Part shown: positions 8,133-16,757 of the stretch, one piece after another | Position numbering within the stretch: position 1 is the stretch's first letter | Layout: the number at the start of each line of letters is the position of its first letter | NCBI GenBank assembly: GCA_030951095.1 | Contig: JAUZQI010000016.1 | Span: forward strand, 1-22,287 | Origin: Mariprofundus sp. | GTDB taxonomy: Bacteria > Pseudomonadota > Zetaproteobacteria > Mariprofundales > Mariprofundaceae | Reading direction: 5' to 3' | DNA length: 22,287 bases | Notes under the pieces: generated by a model | The model's input: the letters and a program-made list of their open reading frames with translations, nothing else | Told to the model about the DNA's origin: nothing | Database searches by the model: none | Translations under genes and position numbers: made by a program

Positions 8133-8591
8133 TTATCGTTTACCCGACGAACCAAATCCGCCGCCGCCGCGTTTTGTTTCTGACAGTGTATCGACTTGCT
8201 GGAAATTTACCTGTACGAATGGTGCAATAATCATTTGGGCAATACGGTCACCGCGTTGAACGGTGAATGGTTCGCTGCCGTGATTGATCAGGATGACTCC
8301 TACCTCACCGCGATAATCGGCATCTATGGTGCCAGGAGCGTTGAGTACGGTGATGCCGTGTTTCAGGGCGAGACCTGAACGTGGGCGAATTTGCGCTTCA
8401 TAATTATCTGGCAGAGCCAAGGCAAAGCCGGTCTTAATCAGAGCATGGGTGCCGGGTTCAATGATGATGTCCACATCGACAGCTGCGCGCAAATCAGCAC
8501 CGGCGGCATGTGTGGTGGCATAGAAGGGAAGATCAATGTCTTCACCATGCGGCAGTTTCTGTATGTGAACGGCAGGATTTTGATGGCTCAT
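8133..8591 (-). CDS. dut: Deoxyuridine 5'-triphosphate nucleotidohydrolase (dUTPase)
   Basis: Hydrolyses dUTP to dUMP and pyrophosphate, keeping uracil out of DNA and supplying dTMP synthesis; the family is trimeric. It is 152 residues long, the usual length. All five conserved motifs are visible in order: [37 protein letters not shown] with the catalytic Asp and substrate-binding Tyr; RGDRIAQMI; and the C-terminal P-loop-like arm [11 protein letters not shown]. The ATG overlaps the TGA of coaBC by 4 nt (ATGA), which indicates translational coupling. coaBC-dut is a recurrent proteobacterial gene pair. No strong terminator was identified after it. Confidence 0.98.
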   Translation of the reverse strand: MSHQNPAVHIQKLPHGEDIDLPFYATTHAAGADLRAAVDVDIIIEPGTHALIKTGFALALPDNYEAQIRPRSGLALKHGITVLNAPGTIDADYRGEVGVILINHGSEPFTVQRGDRIAQMIIAPFVQVNFQQVDTLSETKRGGGGFGSSGKR

Positions 8592-9769
8592 ATATGCATC
8601 TCCGTAATATGCTTGATAATCTGTTCAGCAAATTCGAGTTTTGTTTCAGTTGCAATGGTCTGTTTGCCATCGTTGCTGATCCACCAGCCGTTGGCTTTGT
8701 CACTGCTCATATTTGAAACATCATTGGCAACAATTGCATCCACGTGTTTTTGCTGCAGTTTTGCTTTGGCATATTCGATATGATTTGAACTTTCAGCTGC
8801 AAAAGCGATAACTTTTGCAGGTCTGGCATGCATGGTGGCGATATGGGATATAATGTCCGGATTAACAATCAATTCAATGTGCATGGAGGATGTGCCTCCG
8901 CGTTTCAGTTTTTCCTTATATGGCTGGTTGAATCGAAAATCACTGACGGCAGCCGTGCCGATAAATACATCAGCGCCGGTGGCAGCCTGCTCGCAGGCCA
9001 TCAACATCTGTTCAGCCGACTCAATATCACTGCGTGTCACCTTCGGATGCGTATCCGGTGTGCCTGGTCCGGCGATAAAAGAAACATTTGCACCCCTGAT
9101 TGCAGCTAGGTCAGCGAGTATCGCTCCCAGCTTGCCACTGGCACGACTACTCAGGATCCGTACGGAATCCCAGGATTCAACGGTCGGGCCACCATTGATA
9201 ACCCAGCGTTGGCCGTGCAACTGCTGTTTTGTTATCAGCGGCAACAATGACGAGTATATAGTATGTAACTCAGCCAATCTGCCTGCACCCTGTTCGCCGC
9301 AGGCCAGGTTACCTTTATCGGGGCCGACTACATGCATGCCGCGTTGTTTTAGTGTTTTCATGTTGCGCTGTGTGGCAGCAGATTCCCACATGGATGTATT
9401 CATGGCCGGTGCCAGCAGCATTGGTTTGGTGCAGACCTGCATGAGAGTGGTGAGCAGATCATCGGCAATACCGTGTGCCAGCCGGGCTAGTAGACTGGCC
9501 GTAGCCGGTGCAATGATGACGGCGTCAGCCCAGCGAGCCAGAGCGATATGCCCCATCTGTCGTTCGGATGTCAGGTCAAACAGTTCGCTATGCACCTGAT
9601 TGCCGGTCAGCGCTTCAAATGTCATGGGTGTGACAAATTCACGGGCTGATCCGGTCATTATGCAGCGTACATCAGCATTGGCTTTGATGAGCATGCGCGC
9701 CAACTCGGCTACTTTGTAGACAGCAATGCCACCCCCAATACCAATGAGAATTTTTTTATTCTTAAGCAT
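8588..9769 (-). CDS. coaBC: Phosphopantothenoylcysteine decarboxylase / phosphopantothenate-cysteine ligase
   Basis: Bifunctional enzyme of coenzyme A synthesis: the CoaB part joins 4'-phosphopantothenate to cysteine using CTP, and the CoaC part decarboxylates the product using FMN. It has 393 residues, typical for the fusion. The CoaC half shows [11 protein letters not shown] at the N-terminus, [11 protein letters not shown] with the active His, [10 protein letters not shown] (the PxMNxxMW motif), and [12 protein letters not shown] with the catalytic Cys. The CoaB half shows [31 protein letters not shown] and the KLKR nucleotide-binding motif. The start lies 6 nt after the bcp stop and the stop overlaps dut, so bcp-coaBC-dut is very likely one operon. 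No Shine-Dalgarno site is obvious before the ATG, suggesting coupling to bcp translation. Confidence 0.97.
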   Translation of the reverse strand: MLKNKKILIGIGGGIAVYKVAELARMLIKANADVRCIMTGSAREFVTPMTFEALTGNQVHSELFDLTSERQMGHIALARWADAVIIAPATASLLARLAHGIADDLLTTLMQVCTKPMLLAPAMNTSMWESAATQRNMKTLKQRGMHVVGPDKGNLACGEQGAGRLAELHTIYSSLLPLITKQQLHGQRWVINGGPTVESWDSVRILSSRASGKLGAILADLAAIRGANVSFIAGPGTPDTHPKVTRSDIESAEQMLMACEQAATGADVFIGTAAVSDFRFNQPYKEKLKRGGTSSMHIELIVNPDIISHIATMHARPAKVIAFAAESSNHIEYAKAKLQQKHVDAIVANDVSNMSSDKANGWWISNDGKQTIATETKLEFAEQIIKHITEMHI

Positions 9770-9775
9770 GTGAGC

Positions 9776-10258
9776 TTATGACTGCAGCTCTTTCAACGTG
9801 GCCAGCGCGGTGTCGACATGTTCCTTAACGCGCACCTTGCGCCAGGCGAAAGCGATATCGCCATCCGGATTGATAATGAAGGTGGATCGCTCCACGCCGA
9901 GATATTCCTTGCCGTAGTTCTTTTTGAGCTGGATGACATCAAAGGCTTTGCACAGTATTTCGTCGGGGTCGGACATTAGCGGGAAATTCAACCCCTGTTT
10001 CTCAGTGAAACGGGCATGCGATTTGACCGAATCGCGACTGACACCGATCACTGCTGCATTGGCGTCCGAAAAATCGGGCAGAGCGTCGCGGAATTCACAC
10101 GATTCGGTCGTACACCCCGGTGTGCTGTCCTTGGGGTAGAAATAGAGGATAATCCATTGTCCTTTCAGGTCAGCCAGTTTTAATCGGCCTTCAGGCCAGA
10201 CATCCAGTTCAATATCTGCCGGTGCTGCATCGCCGGAATTGATGTTGTAATCTGCCAT
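9776..10258 (-). CDS. bcp: Thioredoxin-dependent peroxiredoxin (Bcp/PrxQ type)
   Basis: Reduces hydrogen peroxide and organic hydroperoxides with electrons from thioredoxin; 160 residues. The thioredoxin-fold peroxidase motif FYPKDSTPGCTTESCEFRD carries the peroxidatic Cys and, five residues later, the resolving Cys typical of atypical 2-Cys PrxQ/Bcp proteins. VIGVSRDS, NFPLMSDPD and the ERSTFIINPDG segment, with the conserved Arg, follow. The ATG is preceded by GAGGT at a 7-nt gap, a good ribosome-binding site. It is the first gene of the bcp-coaBC-dut unit and is divergent from ispH across 151 bp, which should hold both promoters. I could not pick a convincing -35/-10 pair there. Confidence 0.96.
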   Translation of the reverse strand: MADYNINSGDAAPADIELDVWPEGRLKLADLKGQWIILYFYPKDSTPGCTTESCEFRDALPDFSDANAAVIGVSRDSVKSHARFTEKQGLNFPLMSDPDEILCKAFDVIQLKKNYGKEYLGVERSTFIINPDGDIAFAWRKVRVKEHVDTALATLKELQS

Positions 10259-10409
10259 GATTGTTACCTCGAATCGATTTTGTTATGTATGCTCTGGTAA
10301 AGCCAGTGCAAGCATGAGGGTTATGGATGTGTCCTGAAAAAATGCATGGATGCAGTTTTTCATGATTTCCATAGATTTGGCCCGAAACCGTAACGCAAGG
10401 GGCCACTGA

Positions 10410-11363
10410 ATGCAGCAAGAAACCATGAATATCACGCCGAAGTCGGTGTTGCTGGTAGAGCCACGCGGCTTTTGCGCCGGTGTGGATCGTGCCATAGAGA
10501 TCGTTGAGCGGGCACTGCAGATATATGGCGCGCCGGTCTACGTGCGGCATGAAATTGTGCATAACCGTTTTGTGGTTGACTCATTACGCGTTAAGGGGGC
10601 TGTTTTTGTTGAAAGTATAGATGACGTGCCGGACGGATCATTGCTTATTTTCTCCGCTCATGGCGTCAGTAAGGCGGTGCGTGAATCAGGAAATCAGCGC
10701 GATTTGCATGTGATTGATGCGACCTGTCCGCTGGTGACCAAAGTGCATCTGGAACTGCTGCGTCACTATCGGAACGGCTATCAGGTGATTCTGATCGGTC
10801 ATGTAGGACATCCGGAGGTGAGTGGTACGATGGGACAGGCACCGGAGGGTGCTGTGCTGCTGATTTCCGAGCCTGAAGATGTGGATTTGCTCGAAGTAGA
10901 TAACCCGGACAAACTGGCTTTTGTGACGCAGACGACCTTGAGTGTGGATGATACACGCGAGGTCGTTACCGCCCTGAAACGCCGTTTTCCCAATATTCGG
11001 GGCCCGAAGCGCGAAGATATTTGTTATGCCACAAGTAATCGACAGGAGGCTGTCAAAGCGCTGGCCCATCAATGCGATGTAGTTTTGGTGATCGGCTCGA
11101 AGAATTCTTCCAATTCCAATCGTCTGCGTGAGGTAGCCGAACGGGCCGGAAGTTATGCCTGTTTGATCGACGGGCCGGATGATATTGACATCGGCTGGTT
11201 TTCACCGGATACAAAAGTCGGTATCACAGCCGGCGCTTCAGCGCCTGAAGTGCTGGTTAAACAGGTTACAGGTTGGCTAGGCGAACATGGATTCACGAAT
11301 ATTGATACACTCACAGTCAAGGAAGAAAACGTAACATTCATTTTGCCGGAAGAACTGCGTTAA
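10410..11363 (+). CDS. ispH: 4-hydroxy-3-methylbut-2-enyl diphosphate reductase (HMBPP reductase)
   Basis: The last enzyme of the MEP isoprenoid pathway, an Fe-S protein that converts HMBPP into IPP and DMAPP; 317 residues. The three cluster-binding cysteines lie in [25 protein letters not shown] and [15 protein letters not shown]. Substrate-binding motifs are also seen: [16 protein letters not shown], the HPE of [27 protein letters not shown], and [13 protein letters not shown]. The chosen ATG has AAGGGG with a 7-nt gap; a second in-frame ATG five codons later is also close to the usual family start. It is divergent from bcp and appears monocistronic, being followed by a perfect hairpin and a convergent gene. 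Confidence 0.98.
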   Translation: MQQETMNITPKSVLLVEPRGFCAGVDRAIEIVERALQIYGAPVYVRHEIVHNRFVVDSLRVKGAVFVESIDDVPDGSLLIFSAHGVSKAVRESGNQRDLHVIDATCPLVTKVHLELLRHYRNGYQVILIGHVGHPEVSGTMGQAPEGAVLLISEPEDVDLLEVDNPDKLAFVTQTTLSVDDTREVVTALKRRFPNIRGPKREDICYATSNRQEAVKALAHQCDVVLVIGSKNSSNSNRLREVAERAGSYACLIDGPDDIDIGWFSPDTKVGITAGASAPEVLVKQVTGWLGEHGFTNIDTLTVKEENVTFILPEELR

Positions 11364-11398
11364 CGCGAATGGATGATTTCCACCACATGGCAGGAAAA

Positions 11399-11431
11399 GA
11401 CTGAATCACTGCGTCCATGCAGTGATTCAGT
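11399..11431. terminator. Perfect hairpin between convergent ispH and a small gene
   Basis: CTGAATCACTGC and GCAGTGATTCAG form a perfect 12-bp stem, 13 bp with the flanking A-T, around a 6-nt loop. It lies 36 nt after the ispH stop. No T-run follows on the plus strand. On the minus strand TCTTTTCC follows, so it may terminate the small minus-strand gene better than ispH. It could also simply stabilise the ispH mRNA 3' end. Confidence 0.55.
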
Positions 11432-11483
11432 ATGATACTGTAAATATTTTCGCTGTCCCGGCCATGCTCCGCGATTGTACAAA

Positions 11484-11678
11484 TCAAACAGTTTTCAGAT
11501 GACGAATCATCAATTTCAAATCGCCCATGTTGATAGTCTGTCCATGTTCAACATTATGTTTCTTCAAAAAGAACGTCCGGCCGCCACGGTGTTCCAGTAC
11601 AGTTTTAACACGGGCTGATGGGCCGAATTTCTGTTCAGTTGCTTCTAAATAAGACATGATGGTCTGTTTGATGATCAT
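11484..11678 (-). CDS. Hypothetical 64-residue protein
   Basis: I do not recognise this gene. The start is set by a strong AAGGAG 6 nt before the ATG, which excludes a longer frame beginning at 11750. The product is a small basic soluble protein without signal peptide, membrane segment or cysteine. It has a predicted N-terminal helix (SYLEATEQKFG), then RVKTVLEHRGGRTFFLKKHN and a C-terminal MGDLKLMIRHLKTV. The His/Arg/Lys content could suit nucleic-acid binding, but that is only a guess. It is divergent from the 4Fe-4S/CDGSH gene and convergent with ispH, with a hairpin after its stop. The good ribosome-binding site and full codon coherence favour a real gene. Confidence 0.7.
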   Translation of the reverse strand: MIIKQTIMSYLEATEQKFGPSARVKTVLEHRGGRTFFLKKHNVEHGQTINMGDLKLMIRHLKTV

Positions 11679-11740
11679 ATTGATCTCCTTGTAAAAATTT
11701 TCCGTATGGTGAAAATGAAGGATGACACGGTGTTGACAGG

Positions 11741-11753
11741 CAGATGACATCTG
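11741..11753. promoter_or_regulatory. 13-bp palindrome in the divergent regulatory region
   Basis: CAGATG-A-CATCTG is a perfect 6-1-6 inverted repeat in the region between the small minus-strand gene and the 4Fe-4S/CDGSH gene, right beside a TTGACA (11733-11738). It could be an operator for a dimeric regulator. No second copy was noticed, so support is weak. Confidence 0.25.
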
Positions 11754-11830
11754 TGTGGCAAAACGGGAATAGAAATCACGGGCCGTTCAGAACCCGGAGA
11801 TGGATAAACAGGTTAAAACCACTCGTTCGC

Positions 11831-11863
11831 TGATATGCTTAGCCCGAACCGCATTTGATGCGG
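11831..11863 (+). promoter_or_regulatory. Possible extended -10 and leader hairpin of the 4Fe-4S/CDGSH gene
   Basis: TGATATGCT (11831-11839) resembles an extended -10 (TGn-TATGCT, 4/6) but has no good -35. Just after it, CCGCAT-TTG-ATGCGG (11849-11863) forms a perfect 6-bp hairpin that would sit at the very 5' end of the transcript, about 27 nt before the ATG. It may stabilise the mRNA or be a protein-binding site. Confidence 0.3.
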
Positions 11864-11890
11864 CAATAGAACATACAATGGAGATTCTTC

Positions 11891-12535
11891 ATGAGCCGGA
11901 TTCATCGTTACGAAGGAGAGACGATCATTGTTGAATTCGACCTCTCCCGTTGTATTCATACAGGCGATTGCAGTCGCGATCTTCCCGACGTATTTAACAC
12001 CAAACGCAGTGGCCGCTGGGTGAAACCTGATGCAGCTCCAGCTGTAGATGTTGCACGTATTTGTGCCCAGTGCCCGACCGGAGCACTGCGTTGTATCAGT
12101 AAATCGACAAGCCAGCCGATGGACGTGGCACCGGATTGCAATACGGTACAACCCATGCCCGATGGCCCGCTGTATGTGCATGCAAACATGACAGTAAACG
12201 GTAAGTCGGAACGAGGCTATCGCGCCGCTTTCTGCCGTTGCGGGGCATCACGACTCATGCCTTACTGCGATAACAGCCACCGTGAAAGTGGTTTTCACGA
12301 TGCCGGTAATGTGGCTGTTCCACTGTCATTCAGAGCTGCCGAAGATGGAAAACTGGCCATCAAGACTATTCCCGACGGGCCGCTTATGATTCAGGGGCCG
12401 TTTGTGTTAGTTGATGCTGCCGGCGATGAAGTTTGTGTAAATTCCGGAGCCGCGATGTGTCGCTGCGGAGCCTCGAATATGAAACCGTATTGCGATGGCT
12501 CCCACACATCTTCCGGTTTTCAATCCGGCAAATGA
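11891..12535 (+). CDS. Divergent 4Fe-4S domain protein with two CDGSH iron-sulfur domains
   Basis: A 214-residue probable redox or cluster-carrying protein of unknown specific role, cytoplasmic by the absence of a signal. Residues of about 5-70 match the divergent 4Fe-4S mono-cluster domain (Fer4_19 type), with Cys in DLSRCIHTGDCSRDLPDVF and in CAQCPTGALRC. Two CDGSH domains follow, each with the three-Cys-one-His ligand set: CRCGASRLMPYCDNSH near residue 115, and CRCGASNMKPYCDGSH near residue 196. Such domains bind a [2Fe-2S] cluster with one His ligand. The first CDGSH copy has Asn-Ser where the consensus has Gly-Ser. Each CDGSH domain is preceded by a similar DGPL segment, suggesting internal duplication. 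GGAG lies 7 nt before the ATG. It stands alone, divergent from a small hypothetical gene. Confidence 0.9.
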   Translation: MSRIHRYEGETIIVEFDLSRCIHTGDCSRDLPDVFNTKRSGRWVKPDAAPAVDVARICAQCPTGALRCISKSTSQPMDVAPDCNTVQPMPDGPLYVHANMTVNGKSERGYRAAFCRCGASRLMPYCDNSHRESGFHDAGNVAVPLSFRAAEDGKLAIKTIPDGPLMIQGPFVLVDAAGDEVCVNSGAAMCRCGASNMKPYCDGSHTSSGFQSGK

Positions 12536-12575
12536 ATGGGGTGGAACAGGAAGGTTTTTTTCATTTGACTGCTAA

Positions 12576-12612
12576 GGAAGCGCTGATCAAACCATATTTA
12601 ATCAGCACTTCC
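12576..12612. repeat. 37-bp double-end derivative of the MITE family
   Basis: The sequence consists exactly of the 20 terminal bases of one end (GGAAGCGCTGATCAAACCAT) joined to the 17 terminal bases of the other end of the 156-bp element at 5568-5723, in inverted orientation, with the whole interior missing. It forms a 16-bp stem, with G-U pairs in a minus-strand transcript, around a 5-nt loop. CTAA lies directly before it, an IS5-type YTAR site, but CAAA lies after it, so the duplication is imperfect. It sits between the convergent 4Fe-4S/CDGSH gene and serB and might also act on their mRNA ends. Confidence 0.8.
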
Positions 12613-12665
12613 CAAAGGGAAAATAAGCAGGACTTATTCAGTTTTCTGAACTATTCACGGAGCCA

Positions 12666-13328
12666 TCAGCACAGGAAATTCAGTATTTGATCGAGCGGGC
12701 CTTTATTGATGCTATACTGAGCCACTGCCTGTACTTTGGGTTTGGCATGAAAGGCGATACCTAGGCCCGCAGCCTGAATCATCGGTAAATCATTGGCACC
12801 GTCGCCGATAGCAACAGTCTGGGCCATCGGAATGCTGTAAATTTCCGCCTGCTCCAACAGACAGTGGCGTTTGGTTTCAGCATCGACAATATTGCCAATA
12901 ATGCCACCGGTCAGTTTACCATCCCTGATATCGAGAACATTGGAACGGGTGAAATCTAGCTCCAGCCTTTTTTCAAGCTTATCTGTGAACCAGGTGAAGC
13001 CGCCGGAAACCAGCCCGATCTTCCAGCCATGTTGCTTGAGTGTTGTGATCAGTGATTCGGCACCCTGGGTGAGTTCAATGCATTGTTCATAGACCTGATC
13101 CAGCACGCTGACATCGAGTCCGCTGAGCAACTGAACCCGTTCGGTCAGCGAAGCTGCGAAATCCAGTTCGCCGCGCATGGCCCGTTCGGTAATCTCGGAA
13201 ATTTGCGTTTTGATGCCCAGAAATCCGGCAATTTCATCAATGCATTCGCACTGGATTAGCGTCGAATCCATGTCCATAAACAACAGGCCGGGTTTTGAAA
13301 GGGAGGGTCTGGAACTCATGATCGCCAT
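12666..13328 (-). CDS. serB: Phosphoserine phosphatase
   Basis: HAD-superfamily phosphatase converting phosphoserine to serine, the last step of serine synthesis; 220 residues. Motif I is FMDMDSTLIQCECIDEIA, with the nucleophilic and acid/base Asp. Motif II is LVSGGFTWFTDKL. The conserved Lys is in the ETKR region. Motif III is VAIGDGANDLPMIQAAGLGIAFHAKPKV. It lacks the N-terminal ACT-like extension found in E. coli SerB and so is the short form. Start choice is uncertain: ATG at 13328 or three codons later at 13319, neither with a clear ribosome-binding site. It follows mfd on the same strand with a 51-bp gap, so co-transcription is likely. Confidence 0.96.
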   Translation of the reverse strand: MAIMSSRPSLSKPGLLFMDMDSTLIQCECIDEIAGFLGIKTQISEITERAMRGELDFAASLTERVQLLSGLDVSVLDQVYEQCIELTQGAESLITTLKQHGWKIGLVSGGFTWFTDKLEKRLELDFTRSNVLDIRDGKLTGGIIGNIVDAETKRHCLLEQAEIYSIPMAQTVAIGDGANDLPMIQAAGLGIAFHAKPKVQAVAQYSINKGPLDQILNFLC

Positions 13329-13379
13329 GCTGCCAATGAAAACGAAAAATCAAAGGACTTTCACTGTGTCCACTGCGAT

Positions 13380-16300
13380 TCAAGCTTTGAGTAACTCATC
13401 CAGAAATGCAATGCAGTTTTTGAGTTGGTTACGTGTGTTATCGGAAGCATGCAAGAGTGTAAGGTTGCCGTCCGGTGTGAGTCGGAAACGCTGGGGTTCT
13501 TTTTGGACGCGCATCAGCATATTGCCGGGATCAATGCGGGATTCAGCGGTGAAGTGAAAGTGCATGCCCTGGTCTCCTTTCCTGATCGCGGCCAGACCAA
13601 GTTCTGAGGCGCGCCAGCGGATGCGTTGTTGTTCGAGACAGAATTTTGTTTCGTTCGGCATGTGGCCAAAGCGATCGGTCATTTCCTCAAATAGCAGCGA
13701 AATCTGTGCATCATCTTCGGCTCGTGAAATACGTCTGTACAAATTCAGTCGCTCGCCTGTTTGCGGCACATAATCCGGTGGCAGAATGGCATTGATACCG
13801 AGGTGGACATCGACAGGTTGTCTCGGTTTGATGCGTTCGCCACGTGCTTCGGCCACCGCTGTTGCAAGCATGTCCATATACATGTCCAGCCCGATTTCTT
13901 CAATGCGGCCACTCTGTTCCGCACCTAACAGATTACCCGCACCACGAATTTCCATGTCCTGACGTGCGAGCAGGAATCCTGCACCGAGTTCAGTGTGCTC
14001 GGCAATGGCTTGCAAACGCTCGCGTGCATCAGTTGTCATGGCGCGCGCATCGGGTGTGAACAGATAAGCATAGGCCTGGCGGTGGCTGCGCCCGACCCGG
14101 CCTCTGATTTGATGCAGTTGCGATAATCCGAGCAGGTCAGCACGCTCGACAATCAAGGTATTGGCATTAGGTACATCCAGCCCTGATTCGATAATGGTGG
14201 TGCAGACAAGCATATGCAGTCTACCTTCGTAAAAGGCCATCATCTGCCGATCCAGTTCAGCCGGTCTCATTTGGCCGTGGGCAATACCGATTTCCGCTTC
14301 CGGCACATCCTCGCGCAGTCTGGCTGCGATTCGCTCAATACTTTTGACATGATTGTGCAGGTAATAAATTTGGCCGCCACGATAGAGTTCACGCCGGATC
14401 GCTTCAGCCGCAATATGCGGATCAAAGCTGGATACCATGGTGCGAATAGCTTCGCGTTCAGCCGGTGGCGTGCTGATAATCGATACTGTACGCAGTCCCG
14501 ACAACGTCTGGTGTAGTGTGCGTGGAATAGGTGTAGCGGTCAGCGTAAGCAGATCCACGCTGGTATGTAGTGCTTTCAACTTTTGTTTATGTTTGACGCC
14601 AAAACGCTGTTCTTCATCGACAATGACCAGGCCCAGATCGGCGAATTTGAATTGTTCCGATAGCAAACGGTGCGTGCCGACAATGATGCGTGTGTCGCCG
14701 GCAGCCAACTCTCGAACAATTCGGTCAGTATCCTTTTTACCTTGCAAACGGGAAATCAATTCAACTTTCAGATTGGTGCCGGAAAAACGCTCGGAAAAAC
14801 TGGCATAATGCTGATTGGCCAACACCGTCGTAGGGGCCAGTAGCGCAACCTGCCGGCCTGATTCGGCTACGATAAATGCTGCCCGCATGGCAACTTCTGT
14901 CTTGCCGAAACCAACATCACCGCAAATAACACGATCCATCGGTTTGTTGCTGGTGAGATCACGCATAATAGCATCAATGCTTTCCACCTGATCATCGGTT
15001 TCCTCATACGGAAAACGAGCGGCGAATTCATCATAGGCTTGCATGATCGCGCCCTGAACAGGGTAGGGTGCGCGCGTATTTCCGCTTCGAGCCGCTTCGA
15101 CATCAATAAGTTCGTGTGCCATGGATAGCAAATCACGTTTGACCCGTTCACGGGTACGTTTCCATTTTTCGGAACCCAGTTTGTTGAGTCTGGGGGATTC
15201 ATCACCCGTATATCTGTGCAGCCGCGCCAATTCCTCAACAGGAACAAAGACATGCGTTTTATCGGCGTATTCGATTTTGATGAAATCGGCAATGTCATCT
15301 TCATCGCCAAGACTCTCCAGTCCCTGATAACGGCCGATACCATGATCTTCGTGTACCACCGGATCACCAGAGTTTAGCTCAGCCAGTGATGAGAAAATAT
15401 CAGCATGGAGTACGGTTGTATTGCTGCTGCGTTTGCGGGGCAGGTGTTGGCCGAGCAATTCGCGGCCAGTCAGAAATAACAATTTCTTCGTCGGGATGGC
15501 AAAACCGCTATCAAGATAACCGATCGTGGAGCTCAGAGGTAGTCCGGCGCAATCAGCCAGAAGCGGACAAACAGTGACGTTGGCAATATCAGCACAGGTT
15601 TCAATCATACGTTCCTGCTGCCCGAGGCCATGCGCAATCAGGTTCAGTTTCCAGCCTGCATTCAGTTTCTTTTTTAATAATGTCCGTATGGCCTGAACAG
15701 GGTAGTCGCGATCTGTAAAATCGACCAATGTCGGTGCAGCAGCTATTTCAGGCCTGTCAGTTTTTAGCATAGGGGTTGCACCGGTTGCTGTTTCCACTGC
15801 ATATAACTCTTGAGGACTGATGCTGGGCTCGGCGCTGGCACGCACCATGTCAAATTGGGCTCGCACCTGTTCGGCAAAACTGCGTCTGCGGGTTTCAATA
15901 TCACGATCAGCATGGATATGACAATTGTCAGGCAGATAATCAATCAAACGTGCGGTTTGTGTATAAGCCAGCGGCAATAAGGCTTCGATACCCGGATGTG
16001 GCCGTCCAGCCTGCACGGCAGCCAGCATCGGGTGCGTACGCAGTTGTGGAAAACGGGTGCGAAATGCAGCAACAAAGGTATCACGTCCCTGTTTGTCCAG
16101 AATCACTTCGCGTACCGGCACGGAAGTGAAGGCATCCAGGTTATCGCCCGATCGCTGTGTTTCCGGATCGAAACGGCGAATCGATTCAATATCGTCGCCA
16201 AACAGATCAATGCGTAATGGTGTTTCCTCGGTGGCTGGCCAGATATCGAACAAGCCACCGCGAGCGGCAAATTCGCCCGGAGCCAATACACGTTCGGCGG

Positions 16301-16757
16301 GTATCATACCCGCTTCGGCCAAACGTATTTTCAAGCTGATAATATCCAGAGGCATGTTTGTTTTCAGCTGCCAGACATGAGCCGCGACGCTTTTTGGTGG
16401 CGCAATGCGTTGTAGCCAGGCGGGTAGTGAAGTTAGTAGCAAGCCTGTCGGTCTGGGTGTATTAAGGAGCCTGCCCAGCGTGGAAAAGCGTTCGCCGACA
16501 ATGCCGTGGTGCGGGGATACGCGATCATAGGGTAACACTTCCCATGCCGGGAAACGCCACAACAGCCCGGGTTGGTCTTGCAGGAAAAAAGCAATTTCTT
16601 CAGCCAGTTGGCGGTAACTGCGCAAGTCAGGACATATCCAGACATTCAGGCGATTCGAGCGTGCCATGCCAGCCAAGTGCCATGCCAGCCCGGTTAAAGG
16701 GTGTGGCGTTGTTTGATTCTGTTGATTGGTGATTGCTGCACTCATTGGGCGGCGCAT
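13380..16757 (-). CDS. mfd: Transcription-repair coupling factor
   Basis: DNA translocase that removes RNA polymerase stalled at lesions and recruits UvrA; about 1125 residues, the usual size. The UvrB-like N-terminal part shows WEVLPYDRVSPHHGIVGERFSTL and an ARGGLFDIWPATEE segment. The RNA polymerase interaction domain, near residue 470, shows DPVVHEDHGIGRYQGLE. The RecG-like motor has Walker A GDVGFGKTEVAMRAAF (near residue 615), ALLAPTTVLANQH, the DEEQ box IVDEEQRFGVKHK (near residue 714), TATPIPRTLHQ, and IESGLDVPNANTLIV. The translocation motif LSQLHQIRGRVGRS and the C-terminal TRCF domain complete it. I chose the ATG at 16757 because alignment with family N-termini starts near there. 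A TTG at 16829 and an ATG at 16745 are alternatives, and none has a good Shine-Dalgarno site. Confidence 0.97.
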   Translation of the reverse strand: MRRPMSAAITNQQNQTTPHPLTGLAWHLAGMARSNRLNVWICPDLRSYRQLAEEIAFFLQDQPGLLWRFPAWEVLPYDRVSPHHGIVGERFSTLGRLLNTPRPTGLLLTSLPAWLQRIAPPKSVAAHVWQLKTNMPLDIISLKIRLAEAGMIPAERVLAPGEFAARGGLFDIWPATEETPLRIDLFGDDIESIRRFDPETQRSGDNLDAFTSVPVREVILDKQGRDTFVAAFRTRFPQLRTHPMLAAVQAGRPHPGIEALLPLAYTQTARLIDYLPDNCHIHADRDIETRRRSFAEQVRAQFDMVRASAEPSISPQELYAVETATGATPMLKTDRPEIAAAPTLVDFTDRDYPVQAIRTLLKKKLNAGWKLNLIAHGLGQQERMIETCADIANVTVCPLLADCAGLPLSSTIGYLDSGFAIPTKKLLFLTGRELLGQHLPRKRSSNTTVLHADIFSSLAELNSGDPVVHEDHGIGRYQGLESLGDEDDIADFIKIEYADKTHVFVPVEELARLHRYTGDESPRLNKLGSEKWKRTRERVKRDLLSMAHELIDVEAARSGNTRAPYPVQGAIMQAYDEFAARFPYEETDDQVESIDAIMRDLTSNKPMDRVICGDVGFGKTEVAMRAAFIVAESGRQVALLAPTTVLANQHYASFSERFSGTNLKVELISRLQGKKDTDRIVRELAAGDTRIIVGTHRLLSEQFKFADLGLVIVDEEQRFGVKHKQKLKALHTSVDLLTLTATPIPRTLHQTLSGLRTVSIISTPPAEREAIRTMVSSFDPHIAAEAIRRELYRGGQIYYLHNHVKSIERIAARLREDVPEAEIGIAHGQMRPAELDRQMMAFYEGRLHMLVCTTIIESGLDVPNANTLIVERADLLGLSQLHQIRGRVGRSHRQAYAYLFTPDARAMTTDARERLQAIAEHTELGAGFLLARQDMEIRGAGNLLGAEQSGRIEEIGLDMYMDMLATAVAEARGERIKPRQPVDVHLGINAILPPDYVPQTGERLNLYRRISRAEDDAQISLLFEEMTDRFGHMPNETKFCLEQQRIRWRASELGLAAIRKGDQGMHFHFTAESRIDPGNMLMRVQKEPQRFRLTPDGNLTLLHASDNTRNQLKNCIAFLDELLKA

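Noticed and set aside
8832..9599. 255-codon open frame on the plus strand
   Set aside because: It is entirely antisense to coaBC, which shows all its catalytic motifs; no ribosome-binding site or family signal.
11679..11750. N-terminal extension of the 64-residue gene to 11750
   Set aside because: The strong AAGGAG lies inside this extension, right before the ATG at 11678, so the shorter product is far more likely.
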